Assembly: GCF_902459805.1 (NCBI RefSeq)
Contig: NZ_CABPST010000012.1
Span: 1-64,000, forward strand
Reading direction: 5' to 3'
From: Pandoraea bronchicola
GTDB taxonomy: Bacteria; Pseudomonadota; Gammaproteobacteria; Burkholderiales; Burkholderiaceae
Length of the DNA stretch: 64,000 nucleotides
Position numbers and translations under genes: made by a program. This document shows, one piece after another, positions 7,567 through 17,148 of this stretch. Within the stretch, counting starts at the first letter, position 1. Every line of letters starts with the position of its first letter. The notes beneath the pieces were generated by a model. That model was given only the letters and a program-made list of their open reading frames with translations. It did not search any database and was not told the origin of the DNA.

Positions 7567-8724
7567 TTGGACTTTACGGAATCCGACGACATCCGCGCAC
7601 TGCGCGACACCCTGCGTCGCTTCGTCGAAAAAGAGATGCCTCGCGATCGCGTGGCGCAATGGGACAAGACGAACACGTTTCCGCGCGATGTCTTCGACAA
7701 GCTCGCCGGCCTGGGCGTACTCGGCCTGACCGTACCGGAAGCGTATGGCGGCCTCGGACGCGATATCGTCGGCGCGATGGTCGTCATCGAAGAGCTTGCG
7801 CGTCGCAGCCTGGCCGTGGCCATTCCTTACATCAACGCCGCCTGCTACGCGGGCATGAACATCGACGAGTGCGGCACCGAGGCACAGAAGGCGCAGATCC
7901 TGCCGCGCGTAGTCGAGGGGAAGATGATTTTCGCCTACGGCTGGACCGAGCCCGATGTCGGGTCGGACCTCGCCTCGATTCGCACGCGTGCCGAGCGGCG
8001 GGGTGACCGGATCGTCGTGAATGGCGCAAAGCGCTTTTGCTCCGGCGCCGCGCACAGCGACTATATCTACACGCTCGTGCGCACCGGCCCGGAAGGCGAG
8101 CGCCATCGCAATCTCACGCTGCTGCTGATTCCGCCGTCCACCCCGGGGGTGACGATCGAGCTGATCAACGGCATGGGTCTCAAGGGATTTCCGACCACGG
8201 ATGTCACCTTCAGCGATGTCGAACTGCCGCTCGACGCCATTGTCGGCGGCGAGGCGGGATGGAATCATGCCTGGCCGATGGTCGTGGGCTCGGGACTCGA
8301 TGTGGAGAAACTCGAGGTTGCCGCGATGGCCATCGGCATCGGTCAGGCCGCGCTGGACGACGCATGGGCCTACGCCGGAGAGCGCCAGCAATTCGGCAAG
8401 GCAATCGGCAACTACCAGTCGATCCAGCATAAGCTGGCCGACATGAAGACGCAGTTGCATGGCGCGCGTCTGATGCTGTACCACGCAGCGCATCTGGCAA
8501 ACGAACATCGCCCCTGCTCGGGCGAGACGTCGATGGCCAAGTTGTTCGCCACCGAAGCGGGCAAAGCCATCGCGCTCGAATGCCAGACCATCTTCGGCGC
8601 CTATGGCTACGTGAAGGACTTCGATGTCGAGCGCTATGTGCGCGACGCCCTCGGCCTGCCGATCATCGGCGGCTCCTCTGCGATTCAGCGCAACAACATC
8701 TACAAATGGATGGCACGCCAATGA
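7567..8724 (+). CDS. Acyl-CoA dehydrogenase (second paralogue)
   Basis: 385 residues, clearly paralogous to the gene at 5422 over its whole length. It shares LRRFVEKEMPR, GRDIV, AYGWTEPD, NGAKRFCSGAA, GSGLDVEKLEVAA, FGAYGYVKDF and IIGGSSAIQRNNIYKW. As in the first copy, the MCAD-position Glu is Gly and the helix-G Glu is kept. The TTG at 7567 is preferred as start: AAGGAG at 7553-7558 gives correct spacing, whereas the GTG at 7558 overlaps it. Two dehydrogenases may act on successive intermediates or form a heteromer. Stop overlaps the next ATG (ATGA). Confidence 0.92.
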   Translation: MDFTESDDIRALRDTLRRFVEKEMPRDRVAQWDKTNTFPRDVFDKLAGLGVLGLTVPEAYGGLGRDIVGAMVVIEELARRSLAVAIPYINAACYAGMNIDECGTEAQKAQILPRVVEGKMIFAYGWTEPDVGSDLASIRTRAERRGDRIVVNGAKRFCSGAAHSDYIYTLVRTGPEGERHRNLTLLLIPPSTPGVTIELINGMGLKGFPTTDVTFSDVELPLDAIVGGEAGWNHAWPMVVGSGLDVEKLEVAAMAIGIGQAALDDAWAYAGERQQFGKAIGNYQSIQHKLADMKTQLHGARLMLYHAAHLANEHRPCSGETSMAKLFATEAGKAIALECQTIFGAYGYVKDFDVERYVRDALGLPIIGGSSAIQRNNIYKWMARQ

Positions 8725-9584
8725 ACGCGCTCAACGCAGAACACAGCGGCAAGCCCGTCGACACGATCGATGATCGCATTGCACTGCACGGACGCGTCGC
8801 GCTGGTCACCGGCGGGGCGAGCGGCATCGGTCTGGCCGTCGTGCAGCGTCTGGTCGCACACGGTGCCACCGTCGTCATTGCCGACCGTGCCGACGCCGAT
8901 CACCTGCCTGCGGCGGCTCGGCCGGGCACACATGCCACCGGCACGCCGGGCGTCGCGGCGTATGTCCGCGGTGACGTGCGCGAGGAGGCAGACATCACCC
9001 GCATGGTCGACACGGCGATCCGCTGTGCGCAAACCGGCGGCCTCGTCTTCGATACGGTCGTGACCTGTGCGGGGATTGCCGATCAATTGGTCCCGACCAT
9101 CGAGCAGGATGCCGATGTGTGGCAGAAGGTCCTCGACGTCAGCCTGCGAGGCACTTACCTGACGTGTCGCGCCGCAGGCCGTCACATGCTGCCGGCCAAT
9201 CGGGGCACGATCGTGAACATCTCGTCGCTGACCTCATTGGGCGGCTTTCCACGGCGTACCGCCTACGGCCCGGCGAAGGCCGCCGTCGCCAACCTCACGC
9301 GCGCGCTCGCCTGCGAATGGGGCGGATCGGGCATCCGCGTGAATTGCATCGCCCCCGGTTATATCGCGACACCGCTGGTCGACGCCCTTTGCCGCGACGA
9401 CAAGATCGACCTCGAGCGCCTGCAGCGGCGCACGCCGATGGCGCGCCTCGGTCAGCCCGACGAGATCGCGAAGGTCGTCGCATTTCTCGTATCGGACCTG
9501 GCCTCCTTCGTCAGCGGGGTGGAGTTGCCCGTCGATGGCGGCTGGAGTGCCTTTGGTGGTTCGGGCGACGTGGCGACAGCCTAG
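8721..9584 (+). CDS. SDR-family NAD(P)-dependent oxidoreductase
   Basis: 287-residue classical short-chain dehydrogenase. TGGASGIGLAVV is the Rossmann glycine motif, CAG the NAG-like motif, NISS the catalytic Ser region, and YGPAK the Tyr-x3-Lys. INC-APGYIATPL and GVELPVDGGWS follow as expected. Starts by ATGA overlap with the second dehydrogenase; an upstream in-frame start would lie inside that gene. Probably oxidises a 3-hydroxyacyl-CoA formed by the neighbouring crotonase; substrate inferred from context. Confidence 0.9.
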   Translation: MNALNAEHSGKPVDTIDDRIALHGRVALVTGGASGIGLAVVQRLVAHGATVVIADRADADHLPAAARPGTHATGTPGVAAYVRGDVREEADITRMVDTAIRCAQTGGLVFDTVVTCAGIADQLVPTIEQDADVWQKVLDVSLRGTYLTCRAAGRHMLPANRGTIVNISSLTSLGGFPRRTAYGPAKAAVANLTRALACEWGGSGIRVNCIAPGYIATPLVDALCRDDKIDLERLQRRTPMARLGQPDEIAKVVAFLVSDLASFVSGVELPVDGGWSAFGGSGDVATA

Positions 9585-9667
9585 GAGACGTCGCCCGATC
9601 CGGCAGTCATCACGCAGCAGGCGGGACACAGCAAGCAGTCATAACGTAAAACCATCAGGAGACAACC

Positions 9668-10951
9668 GTGGCAATCAATCGTAGAGACGTGCTCAAAATC
9701 GCTGGCGCGGGCGTCACGCTCGCGGGTGCAGGTCCGTTGGCCAGTTCGCTGGCACGCGCGCAGGCAAAGACTGGCGGCCCCATCCAGCTCGGATTCATTT
9801 CCTCGCTGACCGGCGCGCAGGCCCCACTGGGCCAGCCCATGTTGATGGGGGCGCAAATTGCCGTGGATCAGATCAACCAGGCGGGCGGCGTGAACGGCCG
9901 CAAGCTGGAACTGGTGGTGCGTGACGACAAGGCAAAGCCGACCGATGCGACCATCGCCTCGCGCGAACTCGCCGGCAATGGCGTGAATCTTCAGCTCGGC
10001 GTGGTGTCGAGCGCCGTGGCGCTGGCCCTCACGGCGATGCTCGAACAGCAGAAGGCCATCCTGATCACCTGCGCGGCCCACTCCGACAAGCTCACCAAAG
10101 AGAACTTCAACCGCCATTACTTCCGCGTGACCGACAACCCGTACATGAAGCTTCGCTTCATGGCGGCGGCGGTCGCCGAACGCTATGGCAGCGTGTCGCG
10201 CTGGAGCGGCGTGATCCCCGATCACGAATACGGCCGCACCACATGGAACTGCTTCGAAGAAGGGCTGCTCGAGTACTACCCCACCGTCGCCAAGGCCAAG
10301 CCCGCCATCGCCCAGGCCGTGCGCACGCAGTACGGCGCTACCGACTACCGCAATGTGATCGGCTCGGCGATGGGTTTGCCCGCCGAAGGCTTCCTCGTGT
10401 CGGTGTATGGCGGCGATGCCGTCACGCTGTTCAAACAGGCACTGCCTTACGGCTTCTTCAAGAAGGCGAAAGTCATCATCGATCCGGCGAACGAGTTCGT
10501 CGTCGCGAAGGCAATGAAGAGCGAGATGCCCGAGATGTGGTGCGGCACCCACTGGTATGCGGGCGCCTTCACCGATCTGCCGATGTCGAACGCGGTGCTC
10601 AAGGAACATATTCGCCGCACCAACGGCGACGCCTTCCCGACCGGATGGGTCGGTGAGGGGCATGCCGCCGTGATGGCCTATGCCAAAGCCATCCAGGCGA
10701 GCGGCACGACCGAAACGCAGGCAGTCATCAAGGCGCTCGAATCGGAAACGTTCGACACCACGTGTGGGCCGCGCTACTTCCGCAAGGAAGACCACCAGGC
10801 GATCAAGCCGGTGCTGATGTACCGCTTGCGCGGAAGCAAGTCGGCGAGCGCGGGTTTCGAGGTGCTGGAGTTCATCAAGAAGGACGGCAAGGACTTTGTC
10901 GATCCGCCGACGCCCGGCAAAGCGCTCACGTTCAAGTACGTGACTGTCTGA
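9668..10951 (+). CDS. ABC transporter substrate-binding protein, Liv type, Tat-exported
   Basis: 427-residue type-1 periplasmic binding protein. The N-terminus MAINRRDVLKIAGAGVTLAG has a twin-arginine motif, then a hydrophobic stretch and an ARAQA cleavage-like site, so export by Tat is likely. The mature part, IQLGFISSLTGAQAPLGQPM, matches the branched-chain-amino-acid/amide family, which in this order often binds aromatic or other organic acids. GTG start with AGGAG upstream. First gene of the importer; the ligand is presumably the pathway substrate. Confidence 0.92.
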   Translation: MAINRRDVLKIAGAGVTLAGAGPLASSLARAQAKTGGPIQLGFISSLTGAQAPLGQPMLMGAQIAVDQINQAGGVNGRKLELVVRDDKAKPTDATIASRELAGNGVNLQLGVVSSAVALALTAMLEQQKAILITCAAHSDKLTKENFNRHYFRVTDNPYMKLRFMAAAVAERYGSVSRWSGVIPDHEYGRTTWNCFEEGLLEYYPTVAKAKPAIAQAVRTQYGATDYRNVIGSAMGLPAEGFLVSVYGGDAVTLFKQALPYGFFKKAKVIIDPANEFVVAKAMKSEMPEMWCGTHWYAGAFTDLPMSNAVLKEHIRRTNGDAFPTGWVGEGHAAVMAYAKAIQASGTTETQAVIKALESETFDTTCGPRYFRKEDHQAIKPVLMYRLRGSKSASAGFEVLEFIKKDGKDFVDPPTPGKALTFKYVTV

Positions 10952-10969
10952 CGCTTCGTGGAGCCTCAC

Positions 10970-11845
10970 ATGGATCAGTTTGCGCTGACCTTGATAAACG
11001 GCCTGTCGTGGGGAATGACCGTGTTCCTCACCGCGGCAGGCCTGTCGCTGGTTTTCGGGATTCTGCACGTGCTGAACTTCTCACACGGCGGCTTCCTGAT
11101 GATCGGCGCTTATCTGTCCTATGCCATCGGGGCGCGGCTCCAGGCCGACTCCCTGTGGTCGTTCCTCGGCACCGCCGTCGTCTGTGCGGCGGCGGTCGGG
11201 GTGCTCGGTGCCGTGGTCGAGCGCGTTGTCTTCCGACGCCTGCGGGCGGTGAGCGAGGCGTACTCGCTTATCGCCACGTATGCGCTGCTGATCCTGTGTC
11301 AGGGTGTGGTGAAGCTGATCTGGGGCATCGACTTCCTGAGCGTTCCACCGCCCGAGGCACTGGGCGGTGCACTGAGCCTGGGCGACGTCATCGTGCCGAC
11401 CTTCGTGGTTTGCGTGATCGTCTGCGGCGTCGTGGTGTTTCTGGCGATGGACGTCATCTTGCATCGCACCGGCATCGGCAAACGAGTGCAGTCGGTGGCG
11501 GTCGACCCGTGGATGGCCAGCCTGCTGGGGATCAATGTCCAGGCCGTGTTCGCATGGACCGTTGTGTGCGGTTTCGCGCTCGCGGGACTGGCCGGGGGGC
11601 TGTTGTCGATCAACCAGAGCCTCTCGCCTGCGATGGGCAGCGCGCTGATCATTCAGGCCTTCGGCGCGCTGATCGTCGGCGGGCTGGGCAATATCCGCGG
11701 CGCGTTTATCGCTTCGGTCCTGCTCGGCCTCGTCACCTCGTTCGGAGACCGCTTTGTGCCCGATGTGCCCGGACTCTTCTTCTTTGTTTCTCTTGCGGCA
11801 ATCCTGCTCATTCGCCCGCAGGGGCTGATGCGAGGTCTGCGATGA
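10970..11845 (+). CDS. livH: Branched-chain amino acid-type ABC permease, LivH-like
   Basis: 291-residue polytopic membrane protein: NGLSWGMTVFLTAAGLSLVFG, then VLNFSHGGFLMIGAYLSY and GGLGNIRGAFIASVLLGL, the conserved LivH motifs including the EAA-like loop. Start at ATG 10970 after GGAGCC. Its stop overlaps the LivM-like start (ATGA). One half of the transmembrane channel of the importer encoded at 9668-14391. Confidence 0.9.
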   Translation: MDQFALTLINGLSWGMTVFLTAAGLSLVFGILHVLNFSHGGFLMIGAYLSYAIGARLQADSLWSFLGTAVVCAAAVGVLGAVVERVVFRRLRAVSEAYSLIATYALLILCQGVVKLIWGIDFLSVPPPEALGGALSLGDVIVPTFVVCVIVCGVVVFLAMDVILHRTGIGKRVQSVAVDPWMASLLGINVQAVFAWTVVCGFALAGLAGGLLSINQSLSPAMGSALIIQAFGALIVGGLGNIRGAFIASVLLGLVTSFGDRFVPDVPGLFFFVSLAAILLIRPQGLMRGLR

Positions 11846-12906
11846 ACGCCTTCCTTCACGGGCGCGGCAATGCGCGCCGCGCCGACGTGCTCATCTTCGC
11901 GCTGCTGCTCGTGCTCTTCGCGTCGGTCCCGGCGTGGGCCGACCAGGGGTTCGTGTTTCTCGCAGGGGTAGCGCTCGTGCAGATCGTCTTCGCCCTGAGC
12001 TTCAACACGATCTTCGGTCTCGCGGGCATGGTCAGCTTCGGACACGCCGCGTATTTCGCCACAGGCGCGTACGCCGCAGGCATTTTGCTGCGCGACTTAC
12101 CCGGCGTGTCGCTCGCGACCATCTTGCTGGCCGGCGGCGCCGCCGGTGCCATCATGGCGGCCCTGATCGGCTTCGTCGCCTTGCGACGCGCCAGCGGAAA
12201 CTACTTCGCGATTCTCACGCTCGCGCTGGCCGAGCTGCTGCATATCGTGATTGCGAAATCCGACTGGCTCGGCCGCGAAGACGGCATGACCGGGATCGTG
12301 CGCCCTTCCCTGCTGGGCATCGACCTGAACCAGGGCGCCTCGCTGTATTACGTACTGCTCGCGCTCGCCGTGATATTCGGATTCGGCGCGTGGCTGATGT
12401 GGCACGGGGCGTTCGGCCGGATGCTCGGCGCGATTCGTCAGGACGCCGATCGCATGGCATTCCTCGGCGCGAACGTGCATCTCGCCCGGCTCGCGGCGTT
12501 CACCGTGAGCGGTGCAGGCGCCGGGCTGGCAGGCGCGATGTACGCCCCGCTCGCGCAACTGCTCACGCCGGAGGTCGCTCACTGGACGTATTCGGCACTG
12601 CCGATACTGTTCTGCCTGCTCGGTGGCACGGCGTACTTCTGGGGGCCGGTGCTCGGCGTGATGCTGTTCCTCGGGCTCGAACACGCCACGCGCAACATCG
12701 TGGGGCTGTCGGAGGTCGTCATCGGCACCACACTGCTCGTCGTGGTGCTCGCCTTCCCGGGCGGCATTGCCGGCGGCATTGTCCATCTGCTGCGCCGACG
12801 CGCCTTGCCGACGCCCTTGCCCACACGTGTCGCACCGGAGGCCGCGGGATCGGCCGCCACCGGCAATGCGACACCGCTCACCCATCGTGCGGAGGCCGAC
12901 GCATGA
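11842..12906 (+). CDS. livM: Branched-chain amino acid-type ABC permease, LivM-like
   Basis: 354-residue permease with about eight hydrophobic segments. SFNTIFGLAGMVSFGHAAYFATGAYAAGI is the LivM signature and LGGTAYFWGPVLG sits near the C-terminus. Start ATG 11842 overlaps the stop of the preceding permease; its own stop overlaps the next ATG. The C-terminal 40 residues are an Ala/Thr/Pro-rich cytoplasmic tail. Partner of the LivH-like permease. Confidence 0.9.
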   Translation: MNAFLHGRGNARRADVLIFALLLVLFASVPAWADQGFVFLAGVALVQIVFALSFNTIFGLAGMVSFGHAAYFATGAYAAGILLRDLPGVSLATILLAGGAAGAIMAALIGFVALRRASGNYFAILTLALAELLHIVIAKSDWLGREDGMTGIVRPSLLGIDLNQGASLYYVLLALAVIFGFGAWLMWHGAFGRMLGAIRQDADRMAFLGANVHLARLAAFTVSGAGAGLAGAMYAPLAQLLTPEVAHWTYSALPILFCLLGGTAYFWGPVLGVMLFLGLEHATRNIVGLSEVVIGTTLLVVVLAFPGGIAGGIVHLLRRRALPTPLPTRVAPEAAGSAATGNATPLTHRAEADA

Positions 12907-13694
12907 CACTCGCTACCCAAGCGCTTGCGCAAGCCAGTCTGTGCGCCCGGGGCATCTTCAAGGACTACGGGACGGTCAAGGTGCTCAAGGATGTCTCGAT
13001 CTCGGTCGCGCCCGGGACGACGCACGCGGTCATCGGTCCTAACGGCGCGGGCAAGACCACCCTGTTTCGCGTGCTTTCCGGCGAGGCGCTGGCCGATCGC
13101 GGCGAGGTCGCCTTTGAGGGGCAGGATGTCAGCCGGTGGTCGGGCTACCGGCGCGTTCGCCAGGGCATTGGCCGCACGTTCCAGGTCGCGAAAGTGTTCA
13201 GCGAAATGCGCGTCATCGACAACGTCGTGCTGGCGCTGGAGACGGGCGGATCGCCTGCGCTGCGTCGCAGCGTATGGCGCTTCGTGCAACCCGCCCCGGC
13301 CGCCGCGCTTCGCACGCAGGCGATGGCCTCGCTCGCCACGGTCGGGCTCGAAGCCCGCGCCGGTGAAATGGCGGGCGTACTGGCCTACGGAGAAAGAAAA
13401 CGCCTGGAGCTGGCCATGGCGCTGGCGCTGCAGCCGCGCATGCTGCTGCTCGACGAACCGATGGCCGGCATGTCCCCGGGCGACCGGATCTCGGCCGTGG
13501 CCTTGCTCAAGCGCATCGGACGCGAACTCGGCATGTCGATCCTGCTGACCGAACACGATATGAGTGTGGTGTTCGCGCTTGCCGATCACATTACGGTGCT
13601 CAACTATGGGCAGGTGATCGCCTCGGGTACGCCGGAAGCCGTGCGTGCCTCGCCGATCGTGCGTGAGGTCTACCTGGGACACGAGCATGCTTGA
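12903..13694 (+). CDS. livG: ABC transporter ATP-binding protein, LivG-like
   Basis: 263-residue ATPase. Walker A is GPNGAGKTT, the signature-like region is LAYGERKRLELAMALAL, Walker B is MLLLDEPMAGMSPGD, and the switch His is TEHDMSVVF. IGRTFQVAKVF is the Q-loop region typical of LivG. ATGA overlap with the LivM-like gene; its 3' end overlaps the LivF-like start by eight bases. Energises the importer together with the LivF-like ATPase. Confidence 0.92.
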   Translation: MTLATQALAQASLCARGIFKDYGTVKVLKDVSISVAPGTTHAVIGPNGAGKTTLFRVLSGEALADRGEVAFEGQDVSRWSGYRRVRQGIGRTFQVAKVFSEMRVIDNVVLALETGGSPALRRSVWRFVQPAPAAALRTQAMASLATVGLEARAGEMAGVLAYGERKRLELAMALALQPRMLLLDEPMAGMSPGDRISAVALLKRIGRELGMSILLTEHDMSVVFALADHITVLNYGQVIASGTPEAVRASPIVREVYLGHEHA

Positions 13695-14391
13695 TATCCG
13701 GAACGTTCACGCCTATTACGGCGACAGTGTGATTCTCAACGACGTCAGCCTGAGCATTGGCGCCGGCCAGGGCGTCGCCCTGCTCGGGCGCAACGGTGCG
13801 GGCAAGAGTACGCTGCTCAAGAGCATCGTCGATGCCGGCCCTCGCGTGACAGGTGAGATCGTGTTCGACGGCGCATCGCTCGCCAATGTCGCCACCCACC
13901 GGCGCATTCAGCGTGGCTTGGGGTTCGTCCCCGAGGATCGTCGAATCTTCGGCCATCTGAGCGTCGCGGAGAACCTCACGCTCGCCCGGCACGGGGCGCG
14001 TCCCGGCCATGTGTGCCATGACGTCGCGCAGAGCTGCCGACTGTTTCCGCTGCTCACCGACCTGCTCTCGCGCGGCGGCAACCAGTTGTCCGGCGGGCAG
14101 CAGCAGGTACTTGCCGTTGCGCGCGGCATGGTCACTCGACCCCGTTGCCTGCTGCTCGACGAGCCGACGGAAGGCGTCGCACCGCTGATCGTCGCCCAGA
14201 TGGCCGAGCAGATCCGAGCCGCCTGCGCGCAAGAAGGGACCGCGTTGCTCGTCGCCGAACAGAACGTGTGGTTTGCCCGCCAGTGCAGCGAATACGTCTA
14301 TGTCATGGACACCGGTAACATCGTGTTTTCCGGCACCTGGGACGAGTACGATGAGCATCCGGAAATCGCCGAACGGTATCTGGCACTGTAG
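13687..14391 (+). CDS. livF: ABC transporter ATP-binding protein, LivF-like
   Basis: 234-residue ATPase beginning MLDIRNVHAYYGDSVILNDV. Walker A GRNGAGKST, signature LSGGQQQVLAVARGM, Walker B LLLDEPTEGVAP, switch VAEQNVWFA, and the FVPEDRRIFGHLSVAENL stretch typical of LivF. Fifth and last gene of the importer. The TetR gene follows 44 bp later on the same strand. Confidence 0.92.
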   Translation: MLDIRNVHAYYGDSVILNDVSLSIGAGQGVALLGRNGAGKSTLLKSIVDAGPRVTGEIVFDGASLANVATHRRIQRGLGFVPEDRRIFGHLSVAENLTLARHGARPGHVCHDVAQSCRLFPLLTDLLSRGGNQLSGGQQQVLAVARGMVTRPRCLLLDEPTEGVAPLIVAQMAEQIRAACAQEGTALLVAEQNVWFARQCSEYVYVMDTGNIVFSGTWDEYDEHPEIAERYLAL

Positions 14392-14435
14392 GATGCCGGC
14401 TGCACGTTGCGCCCCCTATTCAAAGTGAAATCGCC

Positions 14436-15095
14436 ATGAGCACAGACACACTCGAGAACGAAACCGACGGCGGCACGGTCAGCGCCGCCCCCCGCCGACG
14501 CCGTAGCCCGACGCGCGAAGCCCGTGCCGCAGCGCTGCGTGACAAGATCTTCGAGGCAGCGGCACAGGTGGTCGGCCAGTACGGCTACGCGGACGCGTCG
14601 ATTGGTCGCATCACCGAGGCCGCCGGCATTGCGCAAGGCACGTTCTATCTGTACTTCGAATCGCGTCAGGCGTTGTTCGACGAACTGCTGCCCCATGTGG
14701 GCGCCGACCTGCTGGTCTACATCAGCAAGAAAGTGCGCGGCGCCGCCACCTTTTACGAGGTGGAAGAACGGGGGTTTCGTGCGTTCTTCGACTACCTGCG
14801 CAGCAATCCCGGCTTTTTCCGCGTGCTGAACGAGGCCGAAGTGGCGGCCCCGGTCGCGCACACGGCGCACATGAAGCTGTTGACCGAACACTATGTGAAA
14901 TCGCTGCAGCGCAGCGTGGAGAGCGGTGAAATCCGTCTCTTCAAAGGCAAGGAACTCGAAGCACTCGCCTATGTGTTCCAGTCGGCACGCAGCTATCTCT
15001 ACCTGCGCTATGTCAAGGGGAGCGAGAAAACCCGAAAACTGCCGGACTGGGTGGTCGAGACGTACATGAAGCTCGTCAAGAACGGCCTCAAGTGA
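14436..15095 (+). CDS. TetR/AcrR-family transcriptional regulator
   Basis: 219 residues. A basic N-terminal tail (PRRRRSPTREARAAALRDK) leads into a TetR HTH: IFEAAAQVVGQYGYADASIGRITEAAGIAQGTFYLYFESRQALFDEL. The C-terminal ligand domain is unassigned. Placed inside the catabolic series, it is the likely local regulator, perhaps sensing an acyl-CoA intermediate and binding the dyad at 5325-5359. About 235 bp separate it from the following ligase, so a second promoter may exist there. Confidence 0.9.
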   Translation: MSTDTLENETDGGTVSAAPRRRRSPTREARAAALRDKIFEAAAQVVGQYGYADASIGRITEAAGIAQGTFYLYFESRQALFDELLPHVGADLLVYISKKVRGAATFYEVEERGFRAFFDYLRSNPGFFRVLNEAEVAAPVAHTAHMKLLTEHYVKSLQRSVESGEIRLFKGKELEALAYVFQSARSYLYLRYVKGSEKTRKLPDWVVETYMKLVKNGLK

Positions 15096-15330
15096 TACGC
15101 CGGACAACCCGCGACTGACGTATCGCGTCGGCGAGCGCAGTCATCAAGGGCGTGGATTTGAACAGCAGTGATTGACGGCCTGCGCCGTCTTTGCAGTCAT
15201 GAAGTACAGGCATGTCCGGGGAGACACGGACGCCCTGCCCGCGATGCGGGTTGAATGCGTGAGCGGTGGACATTGCGTGCACCGGTTCATGTGTAACGGC
15301 TCGCCAGACGATAAAAGCAACGGGATTCGT
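15096..15330. other. Interval between TetR and ligase genes
   Basis: 235 bases. The ligase frame stays open upstream to 15172, but the residues are not protein-like. May hold an internal promoter for the 15331-21778 genes. Confidence 0.4.
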
Positions 15331-17016
15331 ATGAGCAAAGATGCAAGCGGTTGGACGACGCGCCTCACGGCGCAGATGATCGATCAATACACGGCCAGCG
15401 GTGCGTGGCGCAATACCACCATCGCCCAACTCGCGCAGCAGCGGGCCGGCGCCACGCCCGAGCGCGTCTGCGTGGTGGATGGCGTGCATCGCATGACCTA
15501 TGCGCGCTTGTTTGCCGAAGCCCGACGCATCGCTGCCGGACTGCGCGACATGGGGCTCGTTCCCGGCGATGTCGTCAGTTTTCAGTTGCCCAACTGGTGG
15601 GAGGCCGTGGTCGTCAACCTCGCCGCAGCGATGGGCGGCTGGGTAGCGAATCCGATCGTCCCGATCTACCGCGACGCCGAGGTCGGCTTCATCCTCGACG
15701 ACTCACATTCCAGCGTCATCTTCCTGCCGGAGCGTTTTCGCAGCATCGACTATCTGGCGATGATGCAACGTCTCGCGCACACCTCGAACATTCGCACCCC
15801 GATCGTGACCGTGCGTGCGCAAACACCAGGCGCACACGGACTCTCGGACTTCTCCACACTCGGGAACCACGCCGCACCGTGGGAGGCATTCGATGTCTCC
15901 CCGAACGCCGTCAAACTCGCGCTGTACACCAGCGGCACGACGGGTCGCCCGAAAGGCGTGCTGCATAGCCACAACACGCTCGCCACTGAACTCGATGCGG
16001 TGTCGCGTTTCTGGCACGTCGACGAAGACGACGTCGTGTTCATGCCGTCTCCCGTCACGCACATTACCGGCTATACCTACGCACTCGATTACGTTTTCGT
16101 TGCCGGCGTTCGCGCCGTGCTGATGGACCAGTGGGAAGCGACGGCCGCCGTGGCGCTCGCCCGCCGCGAGCACGCGACGCTCACGGTCGCGGCCACGCCC
16201 TTCCTGGCCGAATTCGTCGACGCCGTCGCGCAAAGTGGCGAGCCGCTACCGGCGTTTCGCATGTTCGCCAGCGGCGGCGCCCCGGTGCCGCCGGAGCTAG
16301 TCCATCGCGCTGCGCGCATCATGCCGGATTGTGTCTTCTGCCGCGTATATGGGAGCAGCGAAACGCCGACCGTCTCGCTTGGCGTGAACCAGCGTGGCGA
16401 GCAAACCATCGGCGCAGAAACGGATGGCCGCATCTTCAACAATGAGGTGCGCATCGCCGACCCCGTCACCGGCGCACCGTTGCCCGCCGGGCAAGTGGGC
16501 GAGATTCTGGCGCGAGGGCCGGAGATCATGCTCGGCTACTGCCGCGACACCGACACGCTCGACGCGTTCGACGCCGACGGCTTCTTCCGCAGCGGCGATC
16601 TGGGCTGGGTGTCCGATGACGGTGTGATCACGGTGACCGGCCGCAAGAAGGACCTGATCATTCGCGGTGGCGAGAACCTGAGCCCCAAGGAGATCGAGGA
16701 CATCCTGCACACGCACCCGGCCATCGCCGAAGCGGCTGTCGTCGCGATGCCTCACGCGCGTCTGGGCGAAACGCCCTGCGCGTGGGTGGTGTTGCGTGAA
16801 GGAACGTCGCTCACATTCGAGACGCTGATCGAATGGCTCGAGACGGCCCGATTGGCCAAACAAAAGCTTCCCGAGCGGCTCTTCGTGGTCGAGGCCATGC
16901 CGAAAACGCCGTCGGGGAAAATCCTCAAGCATGTGCTGCGCACACGCAGTGCGGAGGCTGTCGCGTCCGAGGCGCCCTCCACGTCTGCCACGTCTATCGC
17001 GACCACAGCCGCCTGA
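15331..17016 (+). CDS. Acyl-CoA ligase (AMP-dependent synthetase), first copy
   Basis: 561-residue adenylate-forming enzyme: YTSGTTGRPKGVLHSH (P-loop), YGSSETPT (A5), GDLGWVSDDGVITVTGRKKDLIIRGGENLSP (A7-A8), and KTPSGKILKHVLR with the catalytic Lys. Activates a carboxylate as its CoA thioester via an acyl-AMP. The closest general resemblance is to FadD/cyclohexanecarboxylate-CoA ligase-like proteins; substrate not readable. Start set at MSKDASGW, since the upstream in-frame extension to 15172 is low-quality sequence; the ribosome-binding site is weak. Confidence 0.88.
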   Translation: MSKDASGWTTRLTAQMIDQYTASGAWRNTTIAQLAQQRAGATPERVCVVDGVHRMTYARLFAEARRIAAGLRDMGLVPGDVVSFQLPNWWEAVVVNLAAAMGGWVANPIVPIYRDAEVGFILDDSHSSVIFLPERFRSIDYLAMMQRLAHTSNIRTPIVTVRAQTPGAHGLSDFSTLGNHAAPWEAFDVSPNAVKLALYTSGTTGRPKGVLHSHNTLATELDAVSRFWHVDEDDVVFMPSPVTHITGYTYALDYVFVAGVRAVLMDQWEATAAVALARREHATLTVAATPFLAEFVDAVAQSGEPLPAFRMFASGGAPVPPELVHRAARIMPDCVFCRVYGSSETPTVSLGVNQRGEQTIGAETDGRIFNNEVRIADPVTGAPLPAGQVGEILARGPEIMLGYCRDTDTLDAFDADGFFRSGDLGWVSDDGVITVTGRKKDLIIRGGENLSPKEIEDILHTHPAIAEAAVVAMPHARLGETPCAWVVLREGTSLTFETLIEWLETARLAKQKLPERLFVVEAMPKTPSGKILKHVLRTRSAEAVASEAPSTSATSIATTAA

Positions 17017-17148
17017 CGCACCCCGACTGAGCCCCACCGTCGAAGCCGTTTTGCCGAAGGCTGCGCCATCCACCGGCGCAGCCAGTCCGACGTCGCGCCT
17101 GTCGCGGGCGTCGATGCCGCCACGCTAGTCACGTTTTCGGGAGTTTCC

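Noticed and set aside
6166-8721. 851-codon minus-strand open frame
   Set aside because: It is antisense to the two acyl-CoA dehydrogenases and the crotonase; high GC at third positions keeps the opposite frame open. No protein family features.
9581-11068. 495-codon minus-strand open frame
   Set aside because: Antisense to the substrate-binding protein gene and composed of Arg/His/Gly-rich nonsense.
15331-17016. Coumarate-CoA ligase serving PYP chromophore synthesis
   Set aside because: This ligase sits in the catabolic operon 8 kb away with no tyrosine ammonia-lyase; its substrate cannot be read, so linking it to the sensor is unsupported.
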